From: Lachnospiraceae bacterium | GTDB taxonomy: Bacteria; Bacillota; Clostridia; Lachnospirales; Lachnospiraceae | DNA: 64,000 nucleotides | Direction of reading: 5' to 3' | Assembly: GCA_024690825.1 (NCBI GenBank) | Contig: JAILOK010000104.1 | Location: 1-64,000, forward strand | Part shown: positions 18,447-26,768 of the stretch, piece by piece | Layout: each line of letters opens with the position of its first letter | Numbering within the stretch: the first letter of the stretch is position 1 | Notes under the pieces: generated by a model | What the model saw: only the letters and a program-made list of their open reading frames with translations | Database searches by the model: none | Told to the model about the DNA's origin: nothing | Translations under genes and position numbers: made by a program

Positions 18447-19394
18447 ATGCATTTTCTGGTTACGGGAGGAGCCGGATTCATCGGCTCAAACATGACAGAC
18501 AGGCTGCTCGGCCTCGGGCATAAGGTCACGGTGTATGACGGATTTATAACAGGTCATGAACAGTATCTTGAGGAGGCAGAAAAGAATCCTGAATTCAGGC
18601 TTGTCAGGGCGCGGCTTGAGGATGAGGATACCCTGAACGAGGCAATGAAGGGAGTGGATTTTGTTTTTCATTTTGCCGCAAATGCCGATGTGAGAAGGGG
18701 ACTTGAGCATCCATTAAAGGATCTGGAGCAGAATACAGTGAATACCGCAAGGGTCCTGGAAGCCATGAGAAAAAATGATGTAAAGAGGATAGGTTTTTCT
18801 TCCACCGGATCTGTTTACGGTGAAGCTGAAGTTATCCCCACACCCGAGGATGCTCCTTTTCCTGTTCAGACATCCCTCTATGCGGCGTCAAAACTGGCCG
18901 GTGAAGGGATGATAGAGTCCTACTGCGAAGGTTACGGATTTCAGGGTTATATCTTCCGTTTTGTGTCGATCCTCGGCGAAAGATATCCTCACGGCCATGT
19001 CTACGATTTCTATCAGAAACTGAAGAAAAATCCGGAGGAACTCTATGTTCTGGGAGACGGACATCAGAAAAAATCGTATCTGTATATTCAGGACTGCATA
19101 GATGCCATCCTGACTGTTATTGAAAAGTGTAATGAAAAGATCAATATCTTTAATCTCGGAACCGATGAATACTGCGAAGTAAACGATTCCATCAGATGGA
19201 TAACAAAAAGACTCGGGCTTGATCCGAAGCTTTCCTACTCCGGCGGGGAAAGGGGATGGATAGGGGACAACCCGTTTATTTTCCTCGATACGAAAAAGGT
19301 GAGAAGTCTCGGGTGGAAGCCAAAGTACAGCATAGAGCAGGCGGTGATAAAGACAGTCGAATATATCATGGAAAATGAGTGGATACTGGAATAA
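18447..19394 (+). CDS. NAD-dependent sugar epimerase/dehydratase (SDR)
   Basis: This encodes a 315-residue extended SDR with TGGAGFIGSNMTDRL (6-20), SSTGSVYG, YAASK (catalytic Tyr and Lys) and RFVSILGERYPHG. It looks like a UDP-sugar 4-epimerase relative. It opens the heptose group: the next genes are GmhA-, HddA-, transaldolase- and HddC/GmhB-like. It may therefore act on GDP-heptose (for example epimerisation), but UDP-sugars are equally possible. GGGAGAG upstream; a 37-bp gap to the previous gene. Confidence 0.8.
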   Translation: MHFLVTGGAGFIGSNMTDRLLGLGHKVTVYDGFITGHEQYLEEAEKNPEFRLVRARLEDEDTLNEAMKGVDFVFHFAANADVRRGLEHPLKDLEQNTVNTARVLEAMRKNDVKRIGFSSTGSVYGEAEVIPTPEDAPFPVQTSLYAASKLAGEGMIESYCEGYGFQGYIFRFVSILGERYPHGHVYDFYQKLKKNPEELYVLGDGHQKKSYLYIQDCIDAILTVIEKCNEKINIFNLGTDEYCEVNDSIRWITKRLGLDPKLSYSGGERGWIGDNPFIFLDTKKVRSLGWKPKYSIEQAVIKTVEYIMENEWILE

Positions 19395-19415
19395 AAAGAT
19401 CATAAGGAGAGATAC

Positions 19416-19976
19416 ATGAACACAAGGGAATACATAGAAGATTATTTAAAACAGACAGAGGAGATCGCACGTTCTCTTTCCAAAGAGGAGATCGAAAAGG
19501 CCGTAAACATCTTGAGAAAGGTAAGAGAAGATGAAGGAAGGCTTTTTATTCTCGGAGTGGGAGGCTCTGCAGCCAATGCTTCACATGCCGTAAACGATTT
19601 CAGAAAGATAGGCGGGATAGAAACCTATGCTCCTACCGACAATGTTTCGGAACTTACCGCAAGGACCAACGATGAAGGATGGGAGACAACCTTTACCGAA
19701 TGGCTTAAGATCTCACATATAAATGAAAAAGACGCGGTGCTTGTACTGTCAGTCGGCGGCGGAAACGAGAATGCAAGCAAAAATATCGTGGCAGCCTTAA
19801 AACTTGCAAAAGAGAAAAAGGCGGCGGTGATGTCGATAGTATCCAGGAACGGCGGCTATTCAAAAGAGGTTTCCGATGCCTGTATTCTGATCCCTGTTGT
19901 GGATGAAAGCCGTATCACTCCCCATGCTGAAGGTTTTCAGGGGATATTATGGCACCTTTTGGTGAATGCCTTATGA
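19416..19976 (+). CDS. gmhA: SIS-domain phosphoheptose isomerase (GmhA-like)
   Basis: This encodes a 186-residue SIS protein with the sugar-phosphate site LGVGGSAANASHAVNDF and a C-terminal HAEGFQGILWHLL, where GmhA proteins carry the catalytic His. It would isomerise sedoheptulose 7-phosphate to D-glycero-D-manno-heptose 7-phosphate. The context is decisive: the next gene is HddA-like, and a transaldolase that can make sedoheptulose 7-phosphate follows. AAGGAG upstream. Sequence alone would allow other SIS isomerases. Confidence 0.82.
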   Translation: MNTREYIEDYLKQTEEIARSLSKEEIEKAVNILRKVREDEGRLFILGVGGSAANASHAVNDFRKIGGIETYAPTDNVSELTARTNDEGWETTFTEWLKISHINEKDAVLVLSVGGGNENASKNIVAALKLAKEKKAAVMSIVSRNGGYSKEVSDACILIPVVDESRITPHAEGFQGILWHLLVNAL

Positions 19977-20950
19977 TCATTTCAAGAAGTCCTTTGCGAA
20001 TATCACTCGGAGGCGGTGGAACGGATCTTCCGTCTTATTATGAAAAGAAAGGCGGATTTCTTATATCCGCAGCTATCGATAAATATGTCTATATCATCCT
20101 TCACAGAACCTTTGACGGAAGGATAAAGCTTAAGTATTCGGATTATGAAAATATAGACAGGATAGATGATATAAGACACACGATCTTTCGGGCCGCGATG
20201 AAAAAGCTTTGCATACCGGATGACTGTTCTTTAGAGATCTGCTCCATGGCAGATATCCCTGCAGGCACGGGTCTGGGTTCTTCAAGCACCTTTACCACGG
20301 CGCTCTTAAAGGCTCTCCATCAGTATAAGGGGGATTTTGTGGGAACCAGGGCTCTGGCAGAGGAGGCCTGCGACATTGAGATGAACATGTTAAAAGAACC
20401 GATAGGCAAGCAGGATCAGTATATATCGGCCTTCGGCGGGATCACCTGCATGGAGTTTGAAAAGGACGGTTATGTGAATGTGTACCCGCTCGATCTTAAG
20501 ACAGAGACCTTTTATGATCTGGAGGATAATCTGATCCTGTATTTTACCGGCTTTGCCAGATCCGCTTCATCGATATTAAAGGAACAGGATGACGGAAGCA
20601 GGAAAAATGACAGCGACATGATGGCAAATCTCGATTTTGTTAAGGATTTAGGTTACAGGTCAAAGGCTGCGTTTGAAAAGGGAGATCTCCGAGAATTTGC
20701 GGATATCATGAACACCCATTGGGAGTACAAGAAGAAACGGTCAGGTTCGATGAGCAACGCAAAGATCGATGAATGGTATGAGCATGCTCTGAAAAACGGT
20801 GCCCTTGGCGGAAAACTGATCGGAGCCGGCGGCGGCGGATTTCTCATGTTTTACACTGAAAACAAGACAAGATTAAGACAGGCCATGGCCGGTACCGGCA
20901 TGGAGGAAGTAAGGTTCCGCTTTGAGATGACAGGGGCATCCATATTGTAA
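19973..20950 (+). CDS. hddA: D-glycero-alpha-D-manno-heptose 7-phosphate kinase (HddA-like)
   Basis: This encodes a 325-residue GHMP kinase: SRSPLRISLGGGGTDLPSYY at the start, the GHMP loop PAGTGLGSSSTFTTALL, and GGKLIGAGGGGFLMFY near the end. HddA adds phosphate at C1 of heptose 7-phosphate on the way to GDP-heptose. I place the start at ATG 19973, within ATGA overlapping the isomerase stop, with GGTGA seven bases upstream; the upstream ATG at 19949 would only add residues that do not fit the family. Confidence 0.88.
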   Translation: MIISRSPLRISLGGGGTDLPSYYEKKGGFLISAAIDKYVYIILHRTFDGRIKLKYSDYENIDRIDDIRHTIFRAAMKKLCIPDDCSLEICSMADIPAGTGLGSSSTFTTALLKALHQYKGDFVGTRALAEEACDIEMNMLKEPIGKQDQYISAFGGITCMEFEKDGYVNVYPLDLKTETFYDLEDNLILYFTGFARSASSILKEQDDGSRKNDSDMMANLDFVKDLGYRSKAAFEKGDLREFADIMNTHWEYKKKRSGSMSNAKIDEWYEHALKNGALGGKLIGAGGGGFLMFYTENKTRLRQAMAGTGMEEVRFRFEMTGASIL

Positions 20951-20989
20951 GCGACGGACTTTAGATCGCGGAAGAGAGGATTCAGGATA

Positions 20990-21706
20990 ATGGATTACAG
21001 AGAGCTGAAGATAGATATCTATGCCGACGGCGCGGATATCGAAAAGATGAAGGAAGCACTTAACAGCGGTTTTGTTAAGGGCTTTACCACAAATCCCACT
21101 TTAATGAAAAAAGCCGGAGTAAAGGATTACAAAACCTTTGCGAAACAGGCTGTCGAAGCTATAAGGACCCTTCCCCTTTCTTTTGAGGTTTTTTCGGATG
21201 ATCATGATACCATGGAAAAGGAAGCCAGGGTCCTGTCTTCTTTCGGTGAAAATGTATATGTCAAGATACCCGTTACAAATACAAAGGGCGAACACAGCAC
21301 CGAACTGATAAGGAAACTGTCACATGACGGACTAAAGCTGAATGTAACGGCGGTCTTTACAAAGGAACAGGCCGAAGAGGTTCTGGGAGCACTTGATCCG
21401 AAGGTTCCTTCGATAGTTTCAATATTTGCGGGACGCATCACAAATGCCGGAGTCGATGCGGAACCGGTCATGAGGGAAGTTTCAAAGCTCTGCAGGGATC
21501 ATGGAAATTCGAAATTATTATGGGCATCAAGCAGGGAACTCTTTAATGTGATCCAGGCGGAAAGATCCGGCGCGGATATCATAACACTGACGGATGATCT
21601 GATCAGGGCGCTGCCCACTCTGGGAAAGGATCTGTACGAGTATTCGCTTGATACGGTAAAAATGTTTTATAATGACGGACAGGCTCTGGGGTACAGGATA
21701 TTATGA
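20990..21706 (+). CDS. transaldolase-family protein (TalC/FSA-like) in the heptose module
   Basis: This encodes a 238-residue single-domain TIM barrel of the transaldolase/fructose-6-phosphate aldolase family: KGFTTNPTLMKKAG, the Schiff-base Lys in VYVKIPVT, LNVTAVFTKEQA, and SIFAGRITNAG. A transaldolase makes sedoheptulose 7-phosphate from fructose 6-phosphate and erythrose 4-phosphate, exactly the substrate of the GmhA-like isomerase two genes upstream. It overlaps the next gene by 4 bp (ATGA), so it belongs to the module. Whether it acts as transaldolase or aldolase is not settled by sequence. Confidence 0.85.
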   Translation: MDYRELKIDIYADGADIEKMKEALNSGFVKGFTTNPTLMKKAGVKDYKTFAKQAVEAIRTLPLSFEVFSDDHDTMEKEARVLSSFGENVYVKIPVTNTKGEHSTELIRKLSHDGLKLNVTAVFTKEQAEEVLGALDPKVPSIVSIFAGRITNAGVDAEPVMREVSKLCRDHGNSKLLWASSRELFNVIQAERSGADIITLTDDLIRALPTLGKDLYEYSLDTVKMFYNDGQALGYRIL

Positions 21707-23052
21707 CGCGTGATACACAGGATGTACAGGTCGTTGTCATGATGGGGGGAGTAGGGAGCAGGCTGGGATCTTTAGTAAAAGATACGCCGAAGCCTCTTCT
21801 CCCGGTTTGCGGCAGACCTTTTTTTGAATATGAACTTGATCTCTTAAAGGCGGCGGGTTTTCGTTCGTTTTTATTTCTGACAGGTTATCTTTCATCGGAG
21901 ATAGAGGAATGCTTTGGAGACGGGAAGTCTTACGGGGTTGAGATCCGTTACAGAAAAGACGGAACGGATGAAAACGGAGAGCCTGAACTTTTGGGAACAG
22001 GCGGAGCAATAAGAAATGCCCTTGATATGCTGGAAGAGGATTTTCTGCTGGTCTATGCCGATTCTTTCATGGATATAGATTACAGGGAAGCAGTCTGCAG
22101 ATATTTCAGCGAAAAGGAAAAAGGGGCACTAAGCCTTATGACTCTTCTCCACAACGGGGGAAGGTTTGACAAGAGCAATGTGATTTGGCGTGACGGTAAG
22201 ATCGTTCTCTATGACAAGAATGACCCGTCTCCCGATATGGATTACATTGACTACGGAGTGAACATGTTCTCGCGTTCCGTTTTTGACAGTTACAGTGAGG
22301 GCGCAGTTTTTGACCTTTCGGAAGTGCAGCACTCTCTTTCGGAAAACGGCAGACTTGCGGGACTTGTTGTAGACAAAAGGTTTTACGAGATCGGAAGACC
22401 CGAATCTTATAAAGAGTTTGAAATCTATGCCGGAGAACGTTTTGAAACAGCACGGAAAGCAGCCTTTATAGACCGCGACGGGGTATTAAACGAGATAGTT
22501 TATAATGAAGACATCGAACAGCTGGATTCTCCCTTAAAACAGGATGAATTAAAGATCATTGACGGTGTGAGAGAGGCAGTGGATGATCTCAAGGCTGCCG
22601 GATACTATATTTTTGTGGTGACAAACCAGCCTGCAGCGGCAAAGGGAAAAGCATGTCTTTGTGATCTTTATGATGTTAACAGCAGACTGAAGGAACTTAT
22701 TCCGGGAATTGATGACATATTTGTGTGTTTCCATCATCCGAAGGGGAGCAGCCGCAGTACGGAAAAAAGTCTTATAAGGAAGTGTCATTGCAGGAAACCC
22801 GGTACCGGACTAATCAGTCAGGCACAGTCAAAATATCTGATAGATATGTCTGCTTCATTTATGGCGGGAGACAGCTTTACCGATATCGAGTGCGCAAATG
22901 CCGCCGGACTGAAGTCTGTATTCGTAGGAGATTATAAATGTGATGTATGCGCAAGGCTTAAGTTTGAAAAACCTGACATCATAGCTCCAGATCTCCTTAC
23001 TGCAGCGCAGATGATACTGAAAGAAGATTCTATTGAAAAACGGGAAAACTGA
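21703..23052 (+). CDS. fused heptose-1-phosphate guanylyltransferase (HddC-like) and heptose bisphosphatase (GmhB-like)
   Basis: This encodes a 449-residue fusion. Residues 1-240 are a sugar nucleotidyltransferase (MMGGVGSRLGSLVKDTPKP, VYADSFMDIDY), as HddC. Residues 245-440 are a HAD phosphatase of GmhB type: FIDRDGVLNEIVY, VVTNQPAAAKG, the zinc-loop pattern CFHHP...CHCRKPGTG, and MAGDSFTDIECA. Together the halves would remove the 7-phosphate and activate heptose 1-phosphate as GDP-heptose, finishing the route begun by GmhA and HddA. The use of GTP is inferred from HddA company. Overlaps: ATGA at the start, and one base with the next gene. Confidence 0.87.
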   Translation: MTRDTQDVQVVVMMGGVGSRLGSLVKDTPKPLLPVCGRPFFEYELDLLKAAGFRSFLFLTGYLSSEIEECFGDGKSYGVEIRYRKDGTDENGEPELLGTGGAIRNALDMLEEDFLLVYADSFMDIDYREAVCRYFSEKEKGALSLMTLLHNGGRFDKSNVIWRDGKIVLYDKNDPSPDMDYIDYGVNMFSRSVFDSYSEGAVFDLSEVQHSLSENGRLAGLVVDKRFYEIGRPESYKEFEIYAGERFETARKAAFIDRDGVLNEIVYNEDIEQLDSPLKQDELKIIDGVREAVDDLKAAGYYIFVVTNQPAAAKGKACLCDLYDVNSRLKELIPGIDDIFVCFHHPKGSSRSTEKSLIRKCHCRKPGTGLISQAQSKYLIDMSASFMAGDSFTDIECANAAGLKSVFVGDYKCDVCARLKFEKPDIIAPDLLTAAQMILKEDSIEKREN

Positions 23053-24065
23053 TGGAGAATAATCCGAAGATATCAATAATATCGATAATCTATGATGTGG
23101 CAAGATTTCTCCCGAAGGCCGTAGACAGCATGGTAAACCAGACTTATAAAAATCTGGAGATCATTTTAGTCGTGGGGAAAAAAGAGGGGAAGGATACGGG
23201 AGATGAGAAGATCTGCAGGGAGTACGCCAAAAAGGATGACAGGATCAAGCTTCTGATCACGCCCGCAAGGGGAACCGGAGATGCCAGAAACAGGGGACTT
23301 GACGCGGCAACGGGAGATTACATAGGCTTTGTGGACGGAGATGACTGGGCAGAAAATGATATGTTTGAAAAACTGCTTGATAACCTTGTTTCACATGAGG
23401 CGGGCATATCCGTCTGTGGAAAATACAGTGAATATGACGACAGGTCCGAGCCTGATGAGCAGTTTCCGGTTAGGGATATGGATACAGCCGAATCCTTTGA
23501 GATGCTGCTGCGCGGAAACGGTTTTTTCTTTCACTGCTGGGATAAGCTTTTCAGGGCAGATATATTTGAAAACTTAAGATTTCCGGATGACAGATATCTC
23601 GAAGACAGATATGTTATAGATAAAGCCATAAAAAGAGCAGGAAAGATAGTCTATGACACGACCCCGCTCTATCATTACAGAGTCCGCGGCGACAGTCTTT
23701 CAAGGGTTAAGGATATGGCGGAGTACAATACGGATGCGGATACTCAGTTTGCGGAATTTGCGGTTAAGGAAGCACCGCAGCTTAAGAACCTGGCCGACTC
23801 CTTTCTTTTGTATGATCATCTGACCTGCATCCAGAATTATCTCCTTTATTATAAAGGGCGTCCCGAAAACACCGAAAGAATGCAGACAAGGTTTAAGGAA
23901 CATATAGAATACGTAAGGGACGCGGGAAAGGACATTTCCGGAAATCCCGAGATAGGAAAGAGTCTTAAGATCAAAAGACTTCTGGCGCTTCATGCTCCGG
24001 GGCTGCTTAAATATATCACAAAAAAACATGTGGAAAAATTAGCCTATGATAAAAAATTTCAGTAA
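23052..24065 (+). CDS. GT2 glycosyltransferase
   Basis: This encodes a 337-residue GT-A fold transferase: KISIISIIYDVARFLPKAVD at the start, NQTYKNLEII, NRGLDAATGDYIGFVDGDDW (the metal-binding DxD), and a later RYLEDRYVIDKA where the catalytic base is expected. No membrane segment. It directly follows the heptose synthesis genes, so it is a candidate for transferring heptose. TGATG overlap with the previous gene. Confidence 0.85.
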   Translation: MENNPKISIISIIYDVARFLPKAVDSMVNQTYKNLEIILVVGKKEGKDTGDEKICREYAKKDDRIKLLITPARGTGDARNRGLDAATGDYIGFVDGDDWAENDMFEKLLDNLVSHEAGISVCGKYSEYDDRSEPDEQFPVRDMDTAESFEMLLRGNGFFFHCWDKLFRADIFENLRFPDDRYLEDRYVIDKAIKRAGKIVYDTTPLYHYRVRGDSLSRVKDMAEYNTDADTQFAEFAVKEAPQLKNLADSFLLYDHLTCIQNYLLYYKGRPENTERMQTRFKEHIEYVRDAGKDISGNPEIGKSLKIKRLLALHAPGLLKYITKKHVEKLAYDKKFQ

Positions 24066-25683
24066 GGAAAATTATCCGAATCTGTACGGAAAGAGGATCC
24101 TCTTTGTCTGCCGGGAGACATATTCGAAGCCGTTGTGGTTTCTGGCAAGAGATCTGAAGGAAACCAGTGAAGTTGCGGCTTTTTATATCATGTCTTCGGA
24201 ATGCACCTACAACAAATGCTATTATAACGAACATACCATTTTTGAATGGAGAGAAAATCTGCCGGATGTAAAGCTCTATGATGTTTCGGGGATATGCGAT
24301 GAGTTTGTAAACGGTATGCGCAGCAAAAAAGATCCCTCCGATCAGGATTACCTTGATATGCTGGAGAGGGAATATACCCATTTTAAGCCGCTGGGACTGC
24401 AGCTTATGGCAAGCCAGGAAAATACAAGGCATTATCATTATCGAAAATACTGGCCTGTGACAAGCGATGCCGAAAACAAATACTGGCTTGAGTTAAATTA
24501 CAAAAATATATTCAGGATCCTCGATGATTTTAAGCCGGATGTCATTCTTGACACCGATAATGCCGAACTGCAGCGTACGATCCTGACAGAAGCGGCATAC
24601 AAAAGAGGGATCCCTTACGCAACGATAGAATACGGAAAATACGGATATTATAAATATCCCAGTTTTCAGAACGCTTTTTCCATAGATCCCTACTTTAGGG
24701 AACTGTATGAGGAAAACTTAAAAAAAAGTCCGGAGGAGCTTTCAGAGGAATATGGATACATAAATGATTTCCGCGAGAAATCATCGATAATGAATAAGGA
24801 ATTTGACGGTTCCGTCACAAGCCAGTACGAAAGGATCCCGCTTATCAATTCCATGAAGATAATGCTCGGTAAATGGAATTATTTCTGGGATCAGGATCAT
24901 ACGGCCGGCAATGCCAAAAGAAAAAAACTTTCAGGCATGCTCTATGCGCCGACGGCTCCATATCTTAAGTATTATCTTGATGTGGAAAGGATAAGGAGAA
25001 AACTGCTTGTTCCGAATAAATATTTTGAAAATCCGGTAGAAGGGGAAAAATATGTATATATGCCTCTTCATCTGATCCCCGAATCTTCGGTATTTGTCAA
25101 GGCATCGTTTTATGTGGATGAGCTGAATCTGATCGAGCAGGTATCAAAGTCGCTGCCCGCCGGGGTAAAACTCTATGTCAAGGAGCATCAGGCAATGCTT
25201 GGAGAGAGGGATGTAAGCTTTTACAAAAGGGCTGCGGAGCTTCCCAATGTACGCGTAGTACAGATAAATTATTACAGGGATCCCAAACCCTGGATAACAA
25301 AAGCGCTGGGCGTTGTGACAATAACCGGAACGGCTGCATATGAGGCTGCTCTTTTGGGCAAAAAGGCCATAGTTTTCGGGGATGTGCCTTTTTCCCTGAT
25401 TAAGGGTATAATAAGGATCAGATCTTTTGAAGATCTCCCGGAGGCGGTCAGATCGTTTGGAACCGTCGACAATATCCACTCGGCGGCATCCTATCTTTCG
25501 GCGGTGAAGACGGCGGGAGAAGAAGTGAAGATCTTTTATCTAATGGATGAGGCGGAAGAGATATTTGCCGGAAGACATAAGGAAAGCCCGGAGTTTGCCG
25601 GGGAGCTTGAAAAGCTCTTACGGTTTTATGAGAAAGGATTGGAAAATTATAAATCATGGAAAGCACGATCACAGAACGGTTAA
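24046..25683 (+). CDS. KpsC/KpsS-like capsule polysaccharide transferase
   Basis: This encodes a 545-residue soluble protein. The C-terminal half has the capsule-synthesis pattern seen in Kdo-transferase relatives: YVYMPLHLIPESSVFV, then LYVKEHQAMLGERD and VTITGTAAYEAALLGKKAIV. The N-terminal half is not recognised. Relatives transfer Kdo, an ulosonic acid, from a CMP-sugar; the next gene makes a nonulosonic acid and another one activates it with CMP, so this is the best candidate for the nonulosonate transferase. That donor assignment is inference. It overlaps its neighbours by 20 and 28 bp. Confidence 0.65.
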   Translation: MIKNFSKENYPNLYGKRILFVCRETYSKPLWFLARDLKETSEVAAFYIMSSECTYNKCYYNEHTIFEWRENLPDVKLYDVSGICDEFVNGMRSKKDPSDQDYLDMLEREYTHFKPLGLQLMASQENTRHYHYRKYWPVTSDAENKYWLELNYKNIFRILDDFKPDVILDTDNAELQRTILTEAAYKRGIPYATIEYGKYGYYKYPSFQNAFSIDPYFRELYEENLKKSPEELSEEYGYINDFREKSSIMNKEFDGSVTSQYERIPLINSMKIMLGKWNYFWDQDHTAGNAKRKKLSGMLYAPTAPYLKYYLDVERIRRKLLVPNKYFENPVEGEKYVYMPLHLIPESSVFVKASFYVDELNLIEQVSKSLPAGVKLYVKEHQAMLGERDVSFYKRAAELPNVRVVQINYYRDPKPWITKALGVVTITGTAAYEAALLGKKAIVFGDVPFSLIKGIIRIRSFEDLPEAVRSFGTVDNIHSAASYLSAVKTAGEEVKIFYLMDEAEEIFAGRHKESPEFAGELEKLLRFYEKGLENYKSWKARSQNG

Positions 25684-26768
25684 AGGACGGCAGGTTCACT
25701 CTGATAGCGGAGATCGGGGTAAATTATTATGATATTGCCGCAAAAAACGGGACTTCCCCAATGGAAGCGGCTAAGCTCATGGTGAAAGAAGCCAAAGAGG
25801 CCGGGATCCATGCCGTGAAATTTCAGACCTACAGGGCAGAAACTCTTGCAGCCAAGGAATCACCGTCTTACTGGGATCTGACAGAGGAACCTACAACCTC
25901 CCAGTATGAGCTGTTTAAGAAATTCGATTCCTTCAGAGAGCCGGAATACAGAGAATTGAAGGAATACTGCGATGAGATTGGCATAGAGTTTCTTTCGACA
26001 GCATTTGACAGGGAGAGTGCCGATTATCTTGACGACCTTATGAATGTATATAAGATATCATCCTCGGATGTTTCGAATATACCTTTTATAGAATATCAGG
26101 CAAAAAAGGAAAAACCGATCCTTCTGTCCGTGGGAGCATCAAATCTTGACGAGATAGAAAGAGCAGTTGATACCATCAGGAGCGTAAACGACAGGGAGAT
26201 AGTACTCCTGCACTGTGTTCTTGAGTATCCGACACCCCTTGAACATGCAAACCTTTTGAAAATAAGGACGCTTACCGAGCAGTTTCCGGACTGTTACATA
26301 GGTTATTCGGACCATACAAAACCGACGGAAGATGCAGATATAATAAAGACAGCGTATAATCTCGGAGCGCTGCTTGTAGAAAAGCATTTCACACTGGATA
26401 AGACACTGAAGGGAAATGATCATTATCATGCAATGGATCCCGATGATGCGCGTGCAATAATAAAAGCAGTCGAAAGAATGGATATGATAAGGGGACGGTC
26501 GGAACTTGTAAGTCTGGAGACAGAAGAGGCTGCAAGAAAAAATGCCAGACGCTCTCTTGTCAGCGCAAAAGACATAAAAAAGGGAGAACTTATCGTTCCG
26601 GAAATGCTGACTTTCAAAAGACCTGCTTCGGGAATTTCCCCGGCAGACATTGAAACCGTACTCGGGCATGAAGCAGCCTGTGATATTCCGGAAGATACCG
26701 TGCTGCAGCCGGGGATGATAGAAGCCATGGAGCTTCCCGAAGCAGATGAGGGGGAAAATGGAGAATAA
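25656..26768 (+). CDS. nonulosonic acid synthase (NeuB/PseI/LegI family)
   Basis: This encodes a 370-residue protein with the NeuB TIM barrel: TLIAEIGVNYYD, AVKFQTYRAETL, FLSTAFDRESADYL, IGYSDHT and EKHFTLDK. A C-terminal SAF antifreeze-like domain follows from about residue 290 (ARRSLVSAKDIKKGELI). It condenses phosphoenolpyruvate with a six-carbon N-acyl sugar to a nine-carbon acid. The segment SPSYWDLTEEPTTSQYELF is typical of the pseudaminate/legionaminate side rather than NeuAc, and the PseG half of the gene at 28444 points the same way. Which isomer is made cannot be fixed. Confidence 0.88.
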   Translation: MESTITERLKDGRFTLIAEIGVNYYDIAAKNGTSPMEAAKLMVKEAKEAGIHAVKFQTYRAETLAAKESPSYWDLTEEPTTSQYELFKKFDSFREPEYRELKEYCDEIGIEFLSTAFDRESADYLDDLMNVYKISSSDVSNIPFIEYQAKKEKPILLSVGASNLDEIERAVDTIRSVNDREIVLLHCVLEYPTPLEHANLLKIRTLTEQFPDCYIGYSDHTKPTEDADIIKTAYNLGALLVEKHFTLDKTLKGNDHYHAMDPDDARAIIKAVERMDMIRGRSELVSLETEEAARKNARRSLVSAKDIKKGELIVPEMLTFKRPASGISPADIETVLGHEAACDIPEDTVLQPGMIEAMELPEADEGENGE

